From: CBDCVA01 sp965222935 [NCBI: Candidatus Latescibacterota bacterium]
Lineage (GTDB): Bacteria > Latescibacterota > CBDCVA01
Assembly (NCBI GenBank): GCA_965222935.1
Contig: CBDCVA010000002.1
Coordinates: 1,364,001 to 1,428,000, forward strand
DNA: 64,000 bases
Reading direction: 5' to 3'
The notes beneath the pieces were generated by a model. It was not told the DNA's origin. It saw only the letters and a list, made by a program, of their open reading frames with translations, and ran no database searches. Below are positions 18,414-27,166 of the stretch, piece by piece. The position numbers and the translations under genes were made by a program. Each line of letters begins with the position of its first letter. The stretch's first letter is position 1.

Positions 18414-18752
18414 TTAGTCCGCTTCCGTCCGACGCCGGCGCCTCGGTGCGCGCCTTAGACGTATATAGCCATCGGTCAGATCCCTATCGTACGCGCCCTC
18501 GTTGATCCGCTCGCGGATTTCCGCCTCGACATCGCCAACCGAGAGCGTATCACCATTCTTGTCGTTCATGGCGACGAAGAGCTTTTTGACGAACAGCGTG
18601 CTGCGTTTGATGCCCACGATGTAGTTATCGTAGTCGTATTCTTTAACGACCAACTTAGCGCGCAAGCGAATGCGGTCGATGTTTGCGCGCGGCGCAGCAC
18701 GCATACGCGTGGTTACAGGGGCACTCCTTACCGTTAGATTCCTGCGAGCCAT
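18414..18752 (-). CDS. Small basic protein of unknown function
   Basis: 112 residues, basic at both ends, with an Arg-rich C-terminus (RLRRAPRRRRRTEAD). GGAGGGAGGG precedes the ATG with good spacing, which supports a real gene. The middle (KLVVKEYDYDNYIVGIKRS, then KLFVAMNDKNGDTLSVGD) looks like a small alpha/beta domain. I recognise no family. The basic character could mean nucleic-acid binding, but nothing else supports that. It is convergent with the broken thioredoxin gene. Confidence 0.55.
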   Translation of the reverse strand: MARRNLTVRSAPVTTRMRAAPRANIDRIRLRAKLVVKEYDYDNYIVGIKRSTLFVKKLFVAMNDKNGDTLSVGDVEAEIRERINEGAYDRDLTDGYIRLRRAPRRRRRTEAD

Positions 18753-19404
18753 GGTAGACCCTCCCTCCGAATGAAACTGTACGTCGAATCAGACTTAGGA
18801 TCATACTTCGGAACCGATCGTTTGGTTTCCATTCCCATGCCATATTAAGCATGAAGATACCGTTCGTCAACACCTCTTGCAGAGTTTCCATCGCTTGTGA
18901 CCCATGCGCTCGTGAAAGAGACCCTCTGACCGGCAAACGCGTTCATCCTGCGATACTTCGTCTATCGCAGGATAGTGCAGGCTAAAGGCGGCGATGCAAC
19001 CGAGATGGACTCAGAACTCAAGATGACGTTTCGACCTGTGTTGACCCTCTTCGCACCATGCACTTGAGAAGCGAGGCTTTGGGCACATGCGCGTCGCCGT
19101 GGCCGCGCCCACGTTCCATTCGAGCAAACGAGGGATATATATTTTCGGGGACAATCTACGCTCTTCCGTCCAGCTTTGAGTGAGATAGATCCGAAGGCGT
19201 GGTTTGCGCCGAAACTATCGTTCGAGGTGGAGCTAACTTCGACGGCCATCGTCGCGGTGAGTGGGACAGCAGGGATGGCTCAAACGCTCCCCGGTCGTGC
19301 CGCCCGATGCGCGCAACACGGTGGGCTTCAGCTATCGGTAGCTTCGGTTGAGGTCTCTATGATCAGCCAGCAGCCCGCCTAGGGCGAACCCCTCCGTTCG
19401 GAGG
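18753..19404. other. Intergenic region of about 650 bp
   Basis: Only short frames are present (for example 19176-19382 on plus and 18962-19249 on minus), without good ribosome sites or motifs. An AT-rich patch occurs near 19135-19145. I see no recognisable element. Confidence 0.45.
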
Positions 19405-20781
19405 CTATTCCTCTTCGATCTGCTCAGGACCGGCTTCGGGCACACTCTCGAGCATCCTGCGCTCCTCGAGGCCGGCCGGGCTTCCCTCCAAGATGTCAAC
19501 GAGCCCAACTTCCAGGTCAGTCAGCCGATCGCGCAGCCCGCGCACGTGGAGGTGCAGTCGGCCCTCGTCGCGCGCGGATTCCAGGTCCCGGCGCATCGCG
19601 ATGACATACCGTTCGTAGGCTTCACCGATGGGGCCACCGATCTCGCGGGCAGCGGCAAGCACGGTGTCCAGTCGCTCGCCCAACTCGCTGGTGAGCCGAT
19701 CGAGTGTAGGCCAGGGTCCCAGGATCTTTTCCCACTCCTGACGACTGAAGTCGGTGAACCTGGCGACGAGGTCATAGGTCCCCGGAGGGACATCGGCGGT
19801 AGACCACCTGATGAGAGCGCGTGCTCGCCATGTGCCGGCTCCCAGGAGCCTGGGGATCGGCTGGACCAGGGGAATGCCATCGAGCGTCATCACGGCCAGC
19901 GTCAGGCGTTGTGGACGCACCAGGGGCGGCAGACCCCAGACGCCAAAGACGACCTCGTCCTCGGTGGTGTACCAGGCGCCGGGTGTGAGCGCGTATTCGA
20001 GGACATCGCGCGGCGCCGCCCGCTCGACGAAGTTGAGATTCCCCCAACCGCCGGGATCGTCAGGAACGGTGCTGGCGGCGGACCACATCATCTGGCGAAC
20101 CACGGGCTGATCGTCGGTGTCGCGATCGGTAACGGCAAAGCTAAAGCCCGTCGTGACCCCGACGGCGGGCGCGACCTCGAGCCGCGAGGCCGCCACGGCC
20201 GCCTCCAAGTCATAGCCGACCTCCGTCCGACGGCCCGCAACGCGGATATCGGGGGCGTGCTCCACCCGGCCAGCCTCGAAGTCGGTGCGGACGCTCCTGA
20301 CAGGGCCTTCGGGACCGCCCAGTGCGAGGAAGAGGTCGCGGCGGGACGTCTGCTCGCCCTGGTGAGCGCCTTCGAAGAGGACCAGCAGCGCATCGTGGAA
20401 ATAAGGGGCGAAGGGGTCAATGCCGCGGACGTTGACGACGTTATCGGCGACATGGCAGCCAACGTAGAGCGTGTCAGGGCTCCACATGACGTAGAGGACA
20501 GCATCGAGGTCGGTGTCATCGTCCCGAATGGGGTCCCATACCCGACCATAGGTGAACTCGATGGTGGCGGTGTTGAGAGGGATGGGCAAGGCACCCCCCC
20601 ACTCAGCGAGGTCGCCGTCAATGATGACGCGGCTAGGTGCGCGGACCGCGGCGGTCACCGCGCCGCTGTGGGCGGCCACTCGTGCAACTGACGCCAGCCC
20701 CACGAAGACGGCCAAGGCGACGGCTAAAGGGGTGCGGCACGGCACCAGGGCGCGACCCATAAGCGCGACAACAGACATCAT
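19405..20781 (-). CDS. Exported protein with CBM9-like carbohydrate-binding domain
   Basis: About 458 residues with an N-terminal signal (hydrophobic LAVALAVFVGLASVARVAA). Residues ~45-240 match a family-9 carbohydrate-binding/DOMON-like sandwich: VIIDGDLAEWGG, DLDAVLYVMWSPDTLYVGCHVADNV, then a later WGNLNFV strand. The C-terminal third is helical and rich in Glu/Arg. It is probably a surface or periplasmic glycan-binding protein. The start is uncertain, since neither ATG 20781 nor ATG 20817 has a clear ribosome site; I chose the one that gives a standard signal peptide. Confidence 0.7.
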   Translation of the reverse strand: MMSVVALMGRALVPCRTPLAVALAVFVGLASVARVAAHSGAVTAAVRAPSRVIIDGDLAEWGGALPIPLNTATIEFTYGRVWDPIRDDDTDLDAVLYVMWSPDTLYVGCHVADNVVNVRGIDPFAPYFHDALLVLFEGAHQGEQTSRRDLFLALGGPEGPVRSVRTDFEAGRVEHAPDIRVAGRRTEVGYDLEAAVAASRLEVAPAVGVTTGFSFAVTDRDTDDQPVVRQMMWSAASTVPDDPGGWGNLNFVERAAPRDVLEYALTPGAWYTTEDEVVFGVWGLPPLVRPQRLTLAVMTLDGIPLVQPIPRLLGAGTWRARALIRWSTADVPPGTYDLVARFTDFSRQEWEKILGPWPTLDRLTSELGERLDTVLAAAREIGGPIGEAYERYVIAMRRDLESARDEGRLHLHVRGLRDRLTDLEVGLVDILEGSPAGLEERRMLESVPEAGPEQIEEE

Positions 20782-20982
20782 TATTCGAAAAGTGTGCCAC
20801 AGGCCATGCAAAGGCAAGTGCAGGGACGATCCCCGACCGGGCGGGTGATTCGCCCTTGGCCCGTGCGCAAACCGTGGGCGCCGATCCGCAGTTGCTCAAC
20901 CGCACCTCCGAAGACTTCCGTCCGAGCGGGACCCGGCGGCACCGACCTGAGTGCCATCCCGTACGGCGAGAGCTTACCGTGA

Positions 20983-22062
20983 TTAGGCCAGATCGACCTG
21001 GGAGTGATCCCCCAGGGTGAGGCGCTGGACGCGGGGACTGCCGGAGCTTGATTCGAGCAGCACGTTCCTGCCGATGAGGCTATCGGCGATGCGAACGGGA
21101 ATGCCCCGGATGCGCGCACCTACCAGGACGACCGAGTGCTCGATCTCGCTGGCAACAATCTCCACATCCTCGCCGACTGAGGTGTGGGGACCGATGAAGC
21201 TATCGGTGATTCGCGTCCGAGCGCCGACGACCATGGGACCTCGGAGTGTGCTGTTCTCGATGACCACGCCGTCGGACAGGACCACCTTTCCGATCAGACG
21301 GCTACGTTCGTCCACACTCGCGAGAGGAGCGGTCTGGTCCTCCAGGTGCTCGAGGACAATGCGGTTGGCTTCGAGCAGGTCATCGGGGGTGCCGGTGTCC
21401 TTCCACCAGCCAGTGATTCTGGTGGACTTCACGGTCAGGTTCCGGTCGATGAGGTGTTGGATGGCATCGGTGATCTCGTACTCGTCGCGGGCCGATGGCG
21501 GCCTGTTGCAGACCACCTCGCAGGCCTCCAGGATGTGGCTATCGAAGAGATAGATGCCGACGAGCGCCAGGTTGCTTTTGGGCTCCTTGGGTTTTTCGAC
21601 CAAGCGGACGACGCGGTCGCCTTCGAGCTCGGCGACACCGAAGTTCTGTGGGTTGGGCACCTCCGTGAGCATGATATGAGCGTTCGTGTCGCCACGAGCG
21701 AAGTCGGCCACCAAGCCACCGATGCCACCCAGGATGAAGTTGTCACCCAGATAAACGACGAAGGGCTCATCAGCAACGAAGTCCGCCCCCGTGAGCACCG
21801 CGTGCGCCAAGCCGCGCGGGGCGTCCTGGCGGACGAAGGTTGGGCGGATATCCCACTGACTGCCGTTGCCGACGGCCTCTTCGATCTGGGACCCGGTGTC
21901 TCCGCAGATGAAGCCGACTTCGGTGATCCCCGCCGCACGGATGTGCTCGATGGCGTAGAAGAGGATCGGCTTATTCGCGATGGGAATGAGCTGCTTGGCG
22001 CTAGTATGAGTGATGGGCCGAAGCCGCGTGGCTTTGCCGCCCGCGAGGATGAGCGCCTTCAC
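20983..22062 (-). CDS. Sugar nucleotidyltransferase with C-terminal left-handed beta-helix (glucose-1-phosphate thymidylyltransferase-like)
   Basis: 359 residues. The N-terminal nucleotidyltransferase domain (1-~235) carries the signature LILAGGKATRLRPIT followed by SAKQLIPIANKPILFY, and the metal/sugar motif VYLGDNFI. The C-terminal ~110 residues are hexapeptide-like repeats (VVLSDGVVIENSTLRGPMVV, GARTRITDSFIGPHTSVGED), as in long RmlA/StrD-type enzymes. It would activate sugar-1-phosphates with dTTP or UTP for cell-surface or secondary sugar synthesis. The GTG start has AGGAG upstream. It begins 43 nt after the dihydroorotate-dehydrogenase-like gene. The exact nucleotide and sugar are not certain. 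Confidence 0.85.
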   Translation of the reverse strand: MKALILAGGKATRLRPITHTSAKQLIPIANKPILFYAIEHIRAAGITEVGFICGDTGSQIEEAVGNGSQWDIRPTFVRQDAPRGLAHAVLTGADFVADEPFVVYLGDNFILGGIGGLVADFARGDTNAHIMLTEVPNPQNFGVAELEGDRVVRLVEKPKEPKSNLALVGIYLFDSHILEACEVVCNRPPSARDEYEITDAIQHLIDRNLTVKSTRITGWWKDTGTPDDLLEANRIVLEHLEDQTAPLASVDERSRLIGKVVLSDGVVIENSTLRGPMVVGARTRITDSFIGPHTSVGEDVEIVASEIEHSVVLVGARIRGIPVRIADSLIGRNVLLESSSGSPRVQRLTLGDHSQVDLA

Positions 22063-22105
22063 GGGCTAGCGCTCCTTCGACGAGGTCGGAATGGCCCCGA
22101 TGAAG

Positions 22106-23206
22106 TCAACCACCGGCCGGAACCAAGCCCCGCGCCTGGGCGAAGCGATGGGCAAGATAGGGATCGAACATGGCACCGGTACAGGTCTGGACGAGGTCGC
22201 AGCCCACGTCCAGGTACTCCTTCACATGCTCGGGCGTCATGACGCCGCCGACGCCGATGACGATGTAGTCGTAGGCGCGCTCGGTCCGCCAACGCACCAG
22301 GCGCCGTGTCATTTCCAAGCCACAAGAGCGAATGGCGGCGCCGCAGATCCCGCTCTCGAGACGGCCGGTCTGGCCCAGCGCCGCCTTGCCATCGGGTGCC
22401 GGCACACGGGTCTTGATGGTATTGATCGCGGCGATACCGTCGATGTGCGGCGCCAATGCAGAGACGACCTCGGCATGGCTGGTCGGATCGGGGACGTAGC
22501 CCATCTTGACCCAAAGCGGGGTCGGGCCGAGAACGGCCTTGCACGCGCGCGCAATGGCGGCAGCGGCCTCGGGGTCGCTGAAGACAGCGCCGGACGTTTC
22601 GCCCGTGTTAGGACAGGAGAGATTGAGTTCGACGACGTGAGCCCCGGTCTCACGGGCCATGGCAGTAGTGCGTGCGTAGTCGCCAGCGAGCTCGCCGAGG
22701 GTCATACCCGGCTCGGCCGTGCCCATTCCGCTCATAACGAGGATCTGCCCCGAACCTAGCGACCCAAGCGCGATTTCAGCATCCGCCTGCCAGTCGATGG
22801 GCGCTACGCAGGGCGCGCCGAAGCTATTGGTGATCGTCACCTCTTCGATGGAGCCAGGCACGAAGGTGGGGTCCCAGCGCACCTCTTCGGGCAGAGCCTG
22901 AGGATCGAAGGGCTCCGCGACGGGCAGGAAGACACAGTTGGGAGGCGGGTGGCTAGGATAAGCGCGGCTGCGGACCGTTTTGTAAAGTAGTGTATCGAAC
23001 CCAAGCGCCGCGTAGAGCGCGATCCACTTCGAATCCAACAACAACCCAGCCGGGATGCCGAGCGGGGAGGCCAGCCCCAAGCCATGCACGTGTGTTGTGA
23101 TCAGACGCGGACCGCCTAAATCGGGCAACGGAACGGTCTTCGGCCCCCGGATGCGGTTCTGGTCCCAGGAGGCATCCAGGGCGTACGTCGTTTGCAAGGG
23201 CGTCAT
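22106..23206 (-). CDS. Dihydroorotate-dehydrogenase-family protein
   Basis: 366 residues, an FMN-binding TIM barrel. PLGIPAGLLLDSKW and VVELNLSCPNTGET are family motifs; the SCPN loop carries a Cys, as in class 1 enzymes. IVIGVGGVMTPEHVKEYLDVG and QTCTGAMF form the C-terminal phosphate-binding region. It may oxidise dihydroorotate and so complete the pathway begun by pyrB and pyrC, or act on a related pyrimidine. It is not in the pyr operon. The longer N-terminus (HVHGLGLASPLGIPAG) differs from standard short class 1 enzymes, so I leave out a gene symbol. Confidence 0.75.
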   Translation of the reverse strand: MTPLQTTYALDASWDQNRIRGPKTVPLPDLGGPRLITTHVHGLGLASPLGIPAGLLLDSKWIALYAALGFDTLLYKTVRSRAYPSHPPPNCVFLPVAEPFDPQALPEEVRWDPTFVPGSIEEVTITNSFGAPCVAPIDWQADAEIALGSLGSGQILVMSGMGTAEPGMTLGELAGDYARTTAMARETGAHVVELNLSCPNTGETSGAVFSDPEAAAAIARACKAVLGPTPLWVKMGYVPDPTSHAEVVSALAPHIDGIAAINTIKTRVPAPDGKAALGQTGRLESGICGAAIRSCGLEMTRRLVRWRTERAYDYIVIGVGGVMTPEHVKEYLDVGCDLVQTCTGAMFDPYLAHRFAQARGLVPAGG

Positions 23207-23333
23207 GGGGGGGCGCCTGTACTGGCAGGTTGGCTCATAGCGATTGTAAGGCTCCCAGCGGCCTAACCTCTCCTAATATACGTTCTACGCAGTGAGCTGG
23301 CACGTTTCCGAGCAAGGGCGTTCGAGGGGTGGA

Positions 23334-23353
23334 GCCCTTCGACAGGTTCAGGC
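23334..23353 (+). repeat. REP-like palindromic repeat, copy 4 (degenerate)
   Basis: GCCCTTCGACAGG then TTCAGGC, keeping the CCTTCGAC..G.TCAGG core. It lies between two divergent genes, upstream of the LarA-like promoter. Confidence 0.5.
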
Positions 23354-23391
23354 GGCATGCCTCCCGCTCGTTCGACCGGCCTACCGGCCGC

Positions 23392-23420
23392 TTGACAAAC
23401 GCGCGAGCGAGGGCTAGCAT
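23392..23420 (+). promoter_or_regulatory. Sigma70-type promoter of the LarA-like gene
   Basis: TTGACA (23392-23397) and TAGCAT (23415-23420) with a 17-bp spacer, 45 bp before the start codon. The -10 box resembles that of the pyr promoter. Confidence 0.7.
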
Positions 23421-23465
23421 CCGAGGGACCACTAGCGTATCCAACACTCAGCCCTAGGAGAGCTC

Positions 23466-24755
23466 ATGATGATTTTCCCAAAGATGCTGCCCGTTCGCCA
23501 GAAGTTTGACGACACAACCTTACCCTCCGTCGCAGACGCAACGCGCCGGGAGCTTCGCACTCTGGGCCTAGAGGAACGGATCAAGCCGGGGCAGACGGTG
23601 GCGCTCACGGCTGGATCGCGAGGGATCACCGATTTCCCGACCGTCCTGCGAACGACCGTCGAGACGCTCAAGGCCATCGGAGCGAAGCCTTTCATCGTAC
23701 CCTCGATGGGCAGTCATGGCGGCGGGACGGCTGAGGGGCAAGTGGAGGTCCTGCGCCATTACAAGATCAGCGAAGAGAGCATGGGCTGCCCAATCCGCGC
23801 GTCCATGGAGACGGTTGTTTTGGGGGAGACGGTCGACGGTATCAAAGTTCATCTCGACCGGCACGCGTCGCAGGCGGACCACATCGGCGTCATCGGGCGC
23901 GTCAAGCCGCACACGAATTTCAACGCGGAGATCGAGTCGGGCCTGTTCAAAATGATGGGCATCGGGCTAGGCAAGCACGCTGGCGCGTATAGTTACCACA
24001 AGGCATCCCTGCGGCTGGGGATGGCCGACATGGTGCTGTCCGTCGGCCGCGCAGTGCTGGGTTGGGCGAAGATCACCTTCGGCGTCGGGATCGTGGAGAA
24101 CGCTTTCGACCGGGCAGCCATCGTCCGCGCAGTCTGGAACGAGGGCTTCGAGGCGGAGGAGAAGCGGCTCCTCGTCGAGGCGAAGCGGCTGATGGGGAAG
24201 CTTCCGCTCGACGAGATCGACCTCCTGATCGTGGATGAGATAGGCAAGGACGTCTCGGGAGGGGGCATGGACTCGAACGTCATCGGGAAAATCGCACATG
24301 AGTTCAACTGGGAGTATGCCGAAAGGCCGGTGGTCCGGCGCATCTTCGTCCGCGACCTGACGCCGGAAACGGACGGGAATGCCTGTGGGCTGGGCCTCGC
24401 CGACTTCTGCACGCAGCGGATCGTGGACAAGATGGATCGGGTCTCGACCTACACCAACGTGATCACCTCGGGCAACCCCGCCTCGGCGCGCATCCCGGTC
24501 ATCTGCGAGAGCGACCGCGAAGCCCTCGAGGCGGCGCTGGAGACGCTGGGTGAGCTGGACCCCTCGCAAGCGCGCATCGTGCGCATCCGCAACACGCTGC
24601 GGCTGGAGGAGATGGAGGCCAGCGAGGCTTTCACGAAGGAGATCAACGCGCGCGATGATCTCGAAGCGCTGGAGGGTCCGCGCCCGCTCAGTTTCGACAC
24701 AGCCGGCAACCTTACGCCCGCGCTTCTGGGTGGCGTGGCCAGAGCGGCCGCGTAG
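23466..24755 (+). CDS. LarA-like (DUF2088, lactate racemase N-terminal domain) protein
   Basis: 429 residues related to the nickel-dependent lactate racemase LarA. Family-type segments are VALTAGSRGITDFPTVLRTT, MGSHGGGTAEGQVEVL, IGRVKPHTNF and LGLADFCTQRIVDKMD. LarA carries a pyridinium-dithiocarboxylate nickel-pincer cofactor made by LarB, LarC and LarE. A LarE gene is present at 58371, but LarB and LarC are not in the window. AGGAGAG lies just before the ATG. Related proteins epimerise or racemise various 2-hydroxy acids; the substrate here is unknown. The next gene is an enolase-superfamily enzyme that also handles sugar acids. Confidence 0.75.
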   Translation: MMIFPKMLPVRQKFDDTTLPSVADATRRELRTLGLEERIKPGQTVALTAGSRGITDFPTVLRTTVETLKAIGAKPFIVPSMGSHGGGTAEGQVEVLRHYKISEESMGCPIRASMETVVLGETVDGIKVHLDRHASQADHIGVIGRVKPHTNFNAEIESGLFKMMGIGLGKHAGAYSYHKASLRLGMADMVLSVGRAVLGWAKITFGVGIVENAFDRAAIVRAVWNEGFEAEEKRLLVEAKRLMGKLPLDEIDLLIVDEIGKDVSGGGMDSNVIGKIAHEFNWEYAERPVVRRIFVRDLTPETDGNACGLGLADFCTQRIVDKMDRVSTYTNVITSGNPASARIPVICESDREALEAALETLGELDPSQARIVRIRNTLRLEEMEASEAFTKEINARDDLEALEGPRPLSFDTAGNLTPALLGGVARAAA

Positions 24756-24837
24756 GCCGAAGGATCATTCACGAGGCCAGGGAGCGCCGCCGCACCCCAT
24801 CCTGATCCCCTTGCCCGAGCACAGTGAGGAAAGTGGG

Positions 24838-24862
24838 CCATCCACCGACGGGCTCAGGATGG
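24838..24862 (+). repeat. REP-like palindromic repeat, copy 5
   Basis: CCATCC (24838-24843) and AGGATGG (24856-24862) flank ACCGACGGGCTC, between the LarA-like gene and the next gene. Confidence 0.6.
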
Positions 24863-24940
24863 CGACGGGGAAAACTTGAAGCGGCGGTAGGCTTTGTCGG
24901 GCTTAATCGGACCGCCGGGCAGCCCGCAGGAGCGGTGTAG

Positions 24941-26053
24941 ATGAAGATCACGCGCGTGGAACCCATTTGTCTTCGGATGCCCGAGGTGGCCATGCGCGCC
25001 GACGGCTCGCAGGACACGTTCATCGTCCGCATCCACACCGACGAAGGGGTCACGGGCGTCGGCGAGGCCGATAGCTCCCCCGAGGTGATGAGGGCCATCA
25101 TCGAGGCGCCCGCGTCGCATTCGCTTCTATCGGGGCTAGGACGGCTTCTTGTGGGCGAGGACCCCTTCGAGATCGAACGGCTGTGGGACAAGATGTACCA
25201 GGGGGCGATCTTCCTGGGTCGCCGCGGGGCGGTCATCCACGCCATCAGCGCGGTGGACATTGCGCTGCACGACCTGATGGGCCGCGCGCTTGGTGTGCCC
25301 GTCTGGAAGCTATTGGGCGGCAAGCACCGTGACCGCGTCCAGGTCTATTCCAGCGTGCTGTGGGGCGATACGCCCGACGAGACGGCCCGGAAGGCCGAGC
25401 GCGGACGCGAGGCGGGCTACCGGGCTTTCAAGTTCGGCTGGGGACCCTTCGGGCGGGACCTTGGGGCGGACGTCGAGCACGTGCGGATCGCGCGGGAGGT
25501 CATCGGTCAGGACAAGCTGCTTCTGGTGGACGCCGGCTGCTGCTACGATTCGGCGACAGCTATCGGGCAAGCGCGACGCTTCGAGCGCTACGACATCTTC
25601 TGGCTCGAGGAGGCGCTCCCCGCCGATGACCGCGAGGGTTATCGCAGGCTGTGCGAGGGAACCGACGTGCGGATCGCAGCGGGCGAACAGGACATCACCC
25701 GCTTCGACTTCGCCGAGTTGATGGACCTGGGGGTGGATGTGGTCCAGCCGGACATCGCGCGGACAGGGGGCTTCACCGAAACGAAGCGCATCGCGCGGAT
25801 GGCGGCGGATCGGGGACGGCTGTGCGTGCCGCACGCCTGGAAGACGGAGATTCTGGCGTCGGCATCGGTGCATATGGTGGCCTCGATGCCGCAGGGACGG
25901 CTGGTGGAGTACTCGACGGAGCGGTCGCCGATGGCGCGAGACTTGACGACGGGCACGCTGGCGTTCGGTGACGGCACCGTCACGGTGCCGGACGCGCCGG
26001 GTCTGGGGGTGGAGCTCGACATGGAGACGGTGGAACGTTACCGCGTGGGGTGA
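24941..26053 (+). CDS. Mandelate racemase/muconate-lactonizing-enzyme family protein (enolase superfamily)
   Basis: 370 residues with an N-terminal capping domain and a (beta/alpha)7-beta barrel. Barrel motifs are AFKFGWGPFG (strand 2 Lys), LLVDAGCCYD, FWLEEALPADD and IAAGEQDIT for the three metal ligands, and CVPHAWKTEI as the late His/Lys region. The set resembles sugar-acid dehydratases or racemases that abstract the proton next to a carboxylate. AGGAG precedes the ATG. It follows the LarA-like gene on the same strand across a 185-nt gap that holds a repeat. A second member of the superfamily is at 44487. The substrate is not assignable. Confidence 0.85.
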   Translation: MKITRVEPICLRMPEVAMRADGSQDTFIVRIHTDEGVTGVGEADSSPEVMRAIIEAPASHSLLSGLGRLLVGEDPFEIERLWDKMYQGAIFLGRRGAVIHAISAVDIALHDLMGRALGVPVWKLLGGKHRDRVQVYSSVLWGDTPDETARKAERGREAGYRAFKFGWGPFGRDLGADVEHVRIAREVIGQDKLLLVDAGCCYDSATAIGQARRFERYDIFWLEEALPADDREGYRRLCEGTDVRIAAGEQDITRFDFAELMDLGVDVVQPDIARTGGFTETKRIARMAADRGRLCVPHAWKTEILASASVHMVASMPQGRLVEYSTERSPMARDLTTGTLAFGDGTVTVPDAPGLGVELDMETVERYRVG

Positions 26054-26086
26054 GAAAGTGTGATGGACACGCTGAGGTCTCATCCC

Positions 26087-26110
26087 CCCTTCTTCGACGG
26101 CCTCAGGGTG
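26087..26110 (+). repeat. REP-like palindromic repeat, copy 6
   Basis: CCCTTCTTCGACGG then CCTCAGGGTG, 34 nt after the stop codon of the enolase-superfamily gene. CCC/GGG arms remain. Confidence 0.5.
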
Positions 26111-26160
26111 TCGATGGGGCACTCAAGATACCTCTTCCGTAGCCTAGGAGAGCACGAGAC

Positions 26161-27000
26161 ATGATACGGCGGATTTTGGTTCCTCTCGATCCATCGGCGT
26201 ATGCAGCGAGTGCTATGGAACACGCCTGCGCGATCGCGAAGGCCAGCGAGGCGCAGGTCAGCGGACTGGCGGTGCTGGACACTCCAGGGATCGAGCATTC
26301 TGTCGGTGCGGTGCCGGTCGGCGGGCTACACTACGCGAAGGAGCTCGAGGACGCGCGGGAAGAAGAGGCGCATGAGCGCATCCAGACGCTTCTCGGGGCC
26401 TTCACGGAGAAATGCGAGAAGGAGGGCGTTGCGCACACCGAAGCGGAGCGCCAGGGCAGCCCTAGCGACTGCATCATCCATAATGCGATCTTCTACGACC
26501 TAGTGATTATCGGTATGCGCACGTACTTCCACTTCGAGACTTCCGATGGGCCGGGTGACTCCCTGGAGGCGATACTGGACCATTCTGCGACTCCCATCCT
26601 AGCGGTGCCGGACCACTTTGACGGTAAGAGCGAGAGGAAAGTGTTGATCGCGTTCGATGGGAGCCCTCCGGCGGCCCGGGCGCTCCATCGCTTCGCTCAG
26701 CTTGCCGGGGCCTTGCCCTTGGGCGAGGTGACACTGCTCACGTCCGATGAAGACGCGGAGACCGCCAACTACTATCTCGATCAGGCGGAGGCGTACTTGA
26801 AGGCCCACGGTGTCAACGACATCAGGAAAGTATGGACACCGGAAGAGATTGTCCGCGCCGTGCGAGAGGACTATCTGGACCAGGCCGATACGGTCGTGGT
26901 CGGGGCGCATTCCAAAAGAGGCCTGTTGGATTTCATGATGGGCAGCTTGACAAAGTCCCTCATAGAGGCAGCGAAAAAGCCCGTACTGGTGGGTCAATAG
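26161..27000 (+). CDS. Tandem universal stress protein (two UspA domains)
   Basis: 279 residues with two Usp folds. The first begins MIRRILVPLDPSAYAASAME. The second begins RKVLIAFDGSPPAARAL and ends with the ATP-loop-like VVVGAHSKRGLLDFMMGSLTKSLIEAAKKPVLV, which includes the G-x2-G-x9-G-S/T type segment. The first half lacks the full ATP loop (IIGMRTYFHFETS instead). Such proteins help cells under stress or starvation. AGGAGAG precedes the ATG. A 9-bp inverted repeat follows the stop codon. Confidence 0.85.
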   Translation: MIRRILVPLDPSAYAASAMEHACAIAKASEAQVSGLAVLDTPGIEHSVGAVPVGGLHYAKELEDAREEEAHERIQTLLGAFTEKCEKEGVAHTEAERQGSPSDCIIHNAIFYDLVIIGMRTYFHFETSDGPGDSLEAILDHSATPILAVPDHFDGKSERKVLIAFDGSPPAARALHRFAQLAGALPLGEVTLLTSDEDAETANYYLDQAEAYLKAHGVNDIRKVWTPEEIVRAVREDYLDQADTVVVGAHSKRGLLDFMMGSLTKSLIEAAKKPVLVGQ

Positions 27001-27008
27001 AAAAAAGC

Positions 27009-27042
27009 GAGCGGATATGACCGGTAGGCGCACTATCCGCTC
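27009..27042 (+). terminator. Hairpin after the Usp gene
   Basis: GAGCGGATA (27009-27017) and TATCCGCTC (27034-27042) form a perfect 9-bp inverted repeat starting 8 nt after the stop codon. There is no T-run, so it may be a factor-dependent terminator or a 3'-end stabiliser. Confidence 0.5.
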
Positions 27043-27166
27043 ATCCAGAATGCGGGGACACTGCAGGTACATCCGGAAGCTCTAGCCGCGTAGGTCTCTT
27101 GACGCGGTTCAGGTGCACGGGGCGGCATACGCGGATGCTAAGAGCGGTCATGAGATAGGAGGAGCC

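Noticed and set aside
21184-22242. 352-codon plus-strand frame opposite the nucleotidyltransferase gene
   Set aside because: The minus strand encodes a clear nucleotidyltransferase with all motifs; this frame has none.
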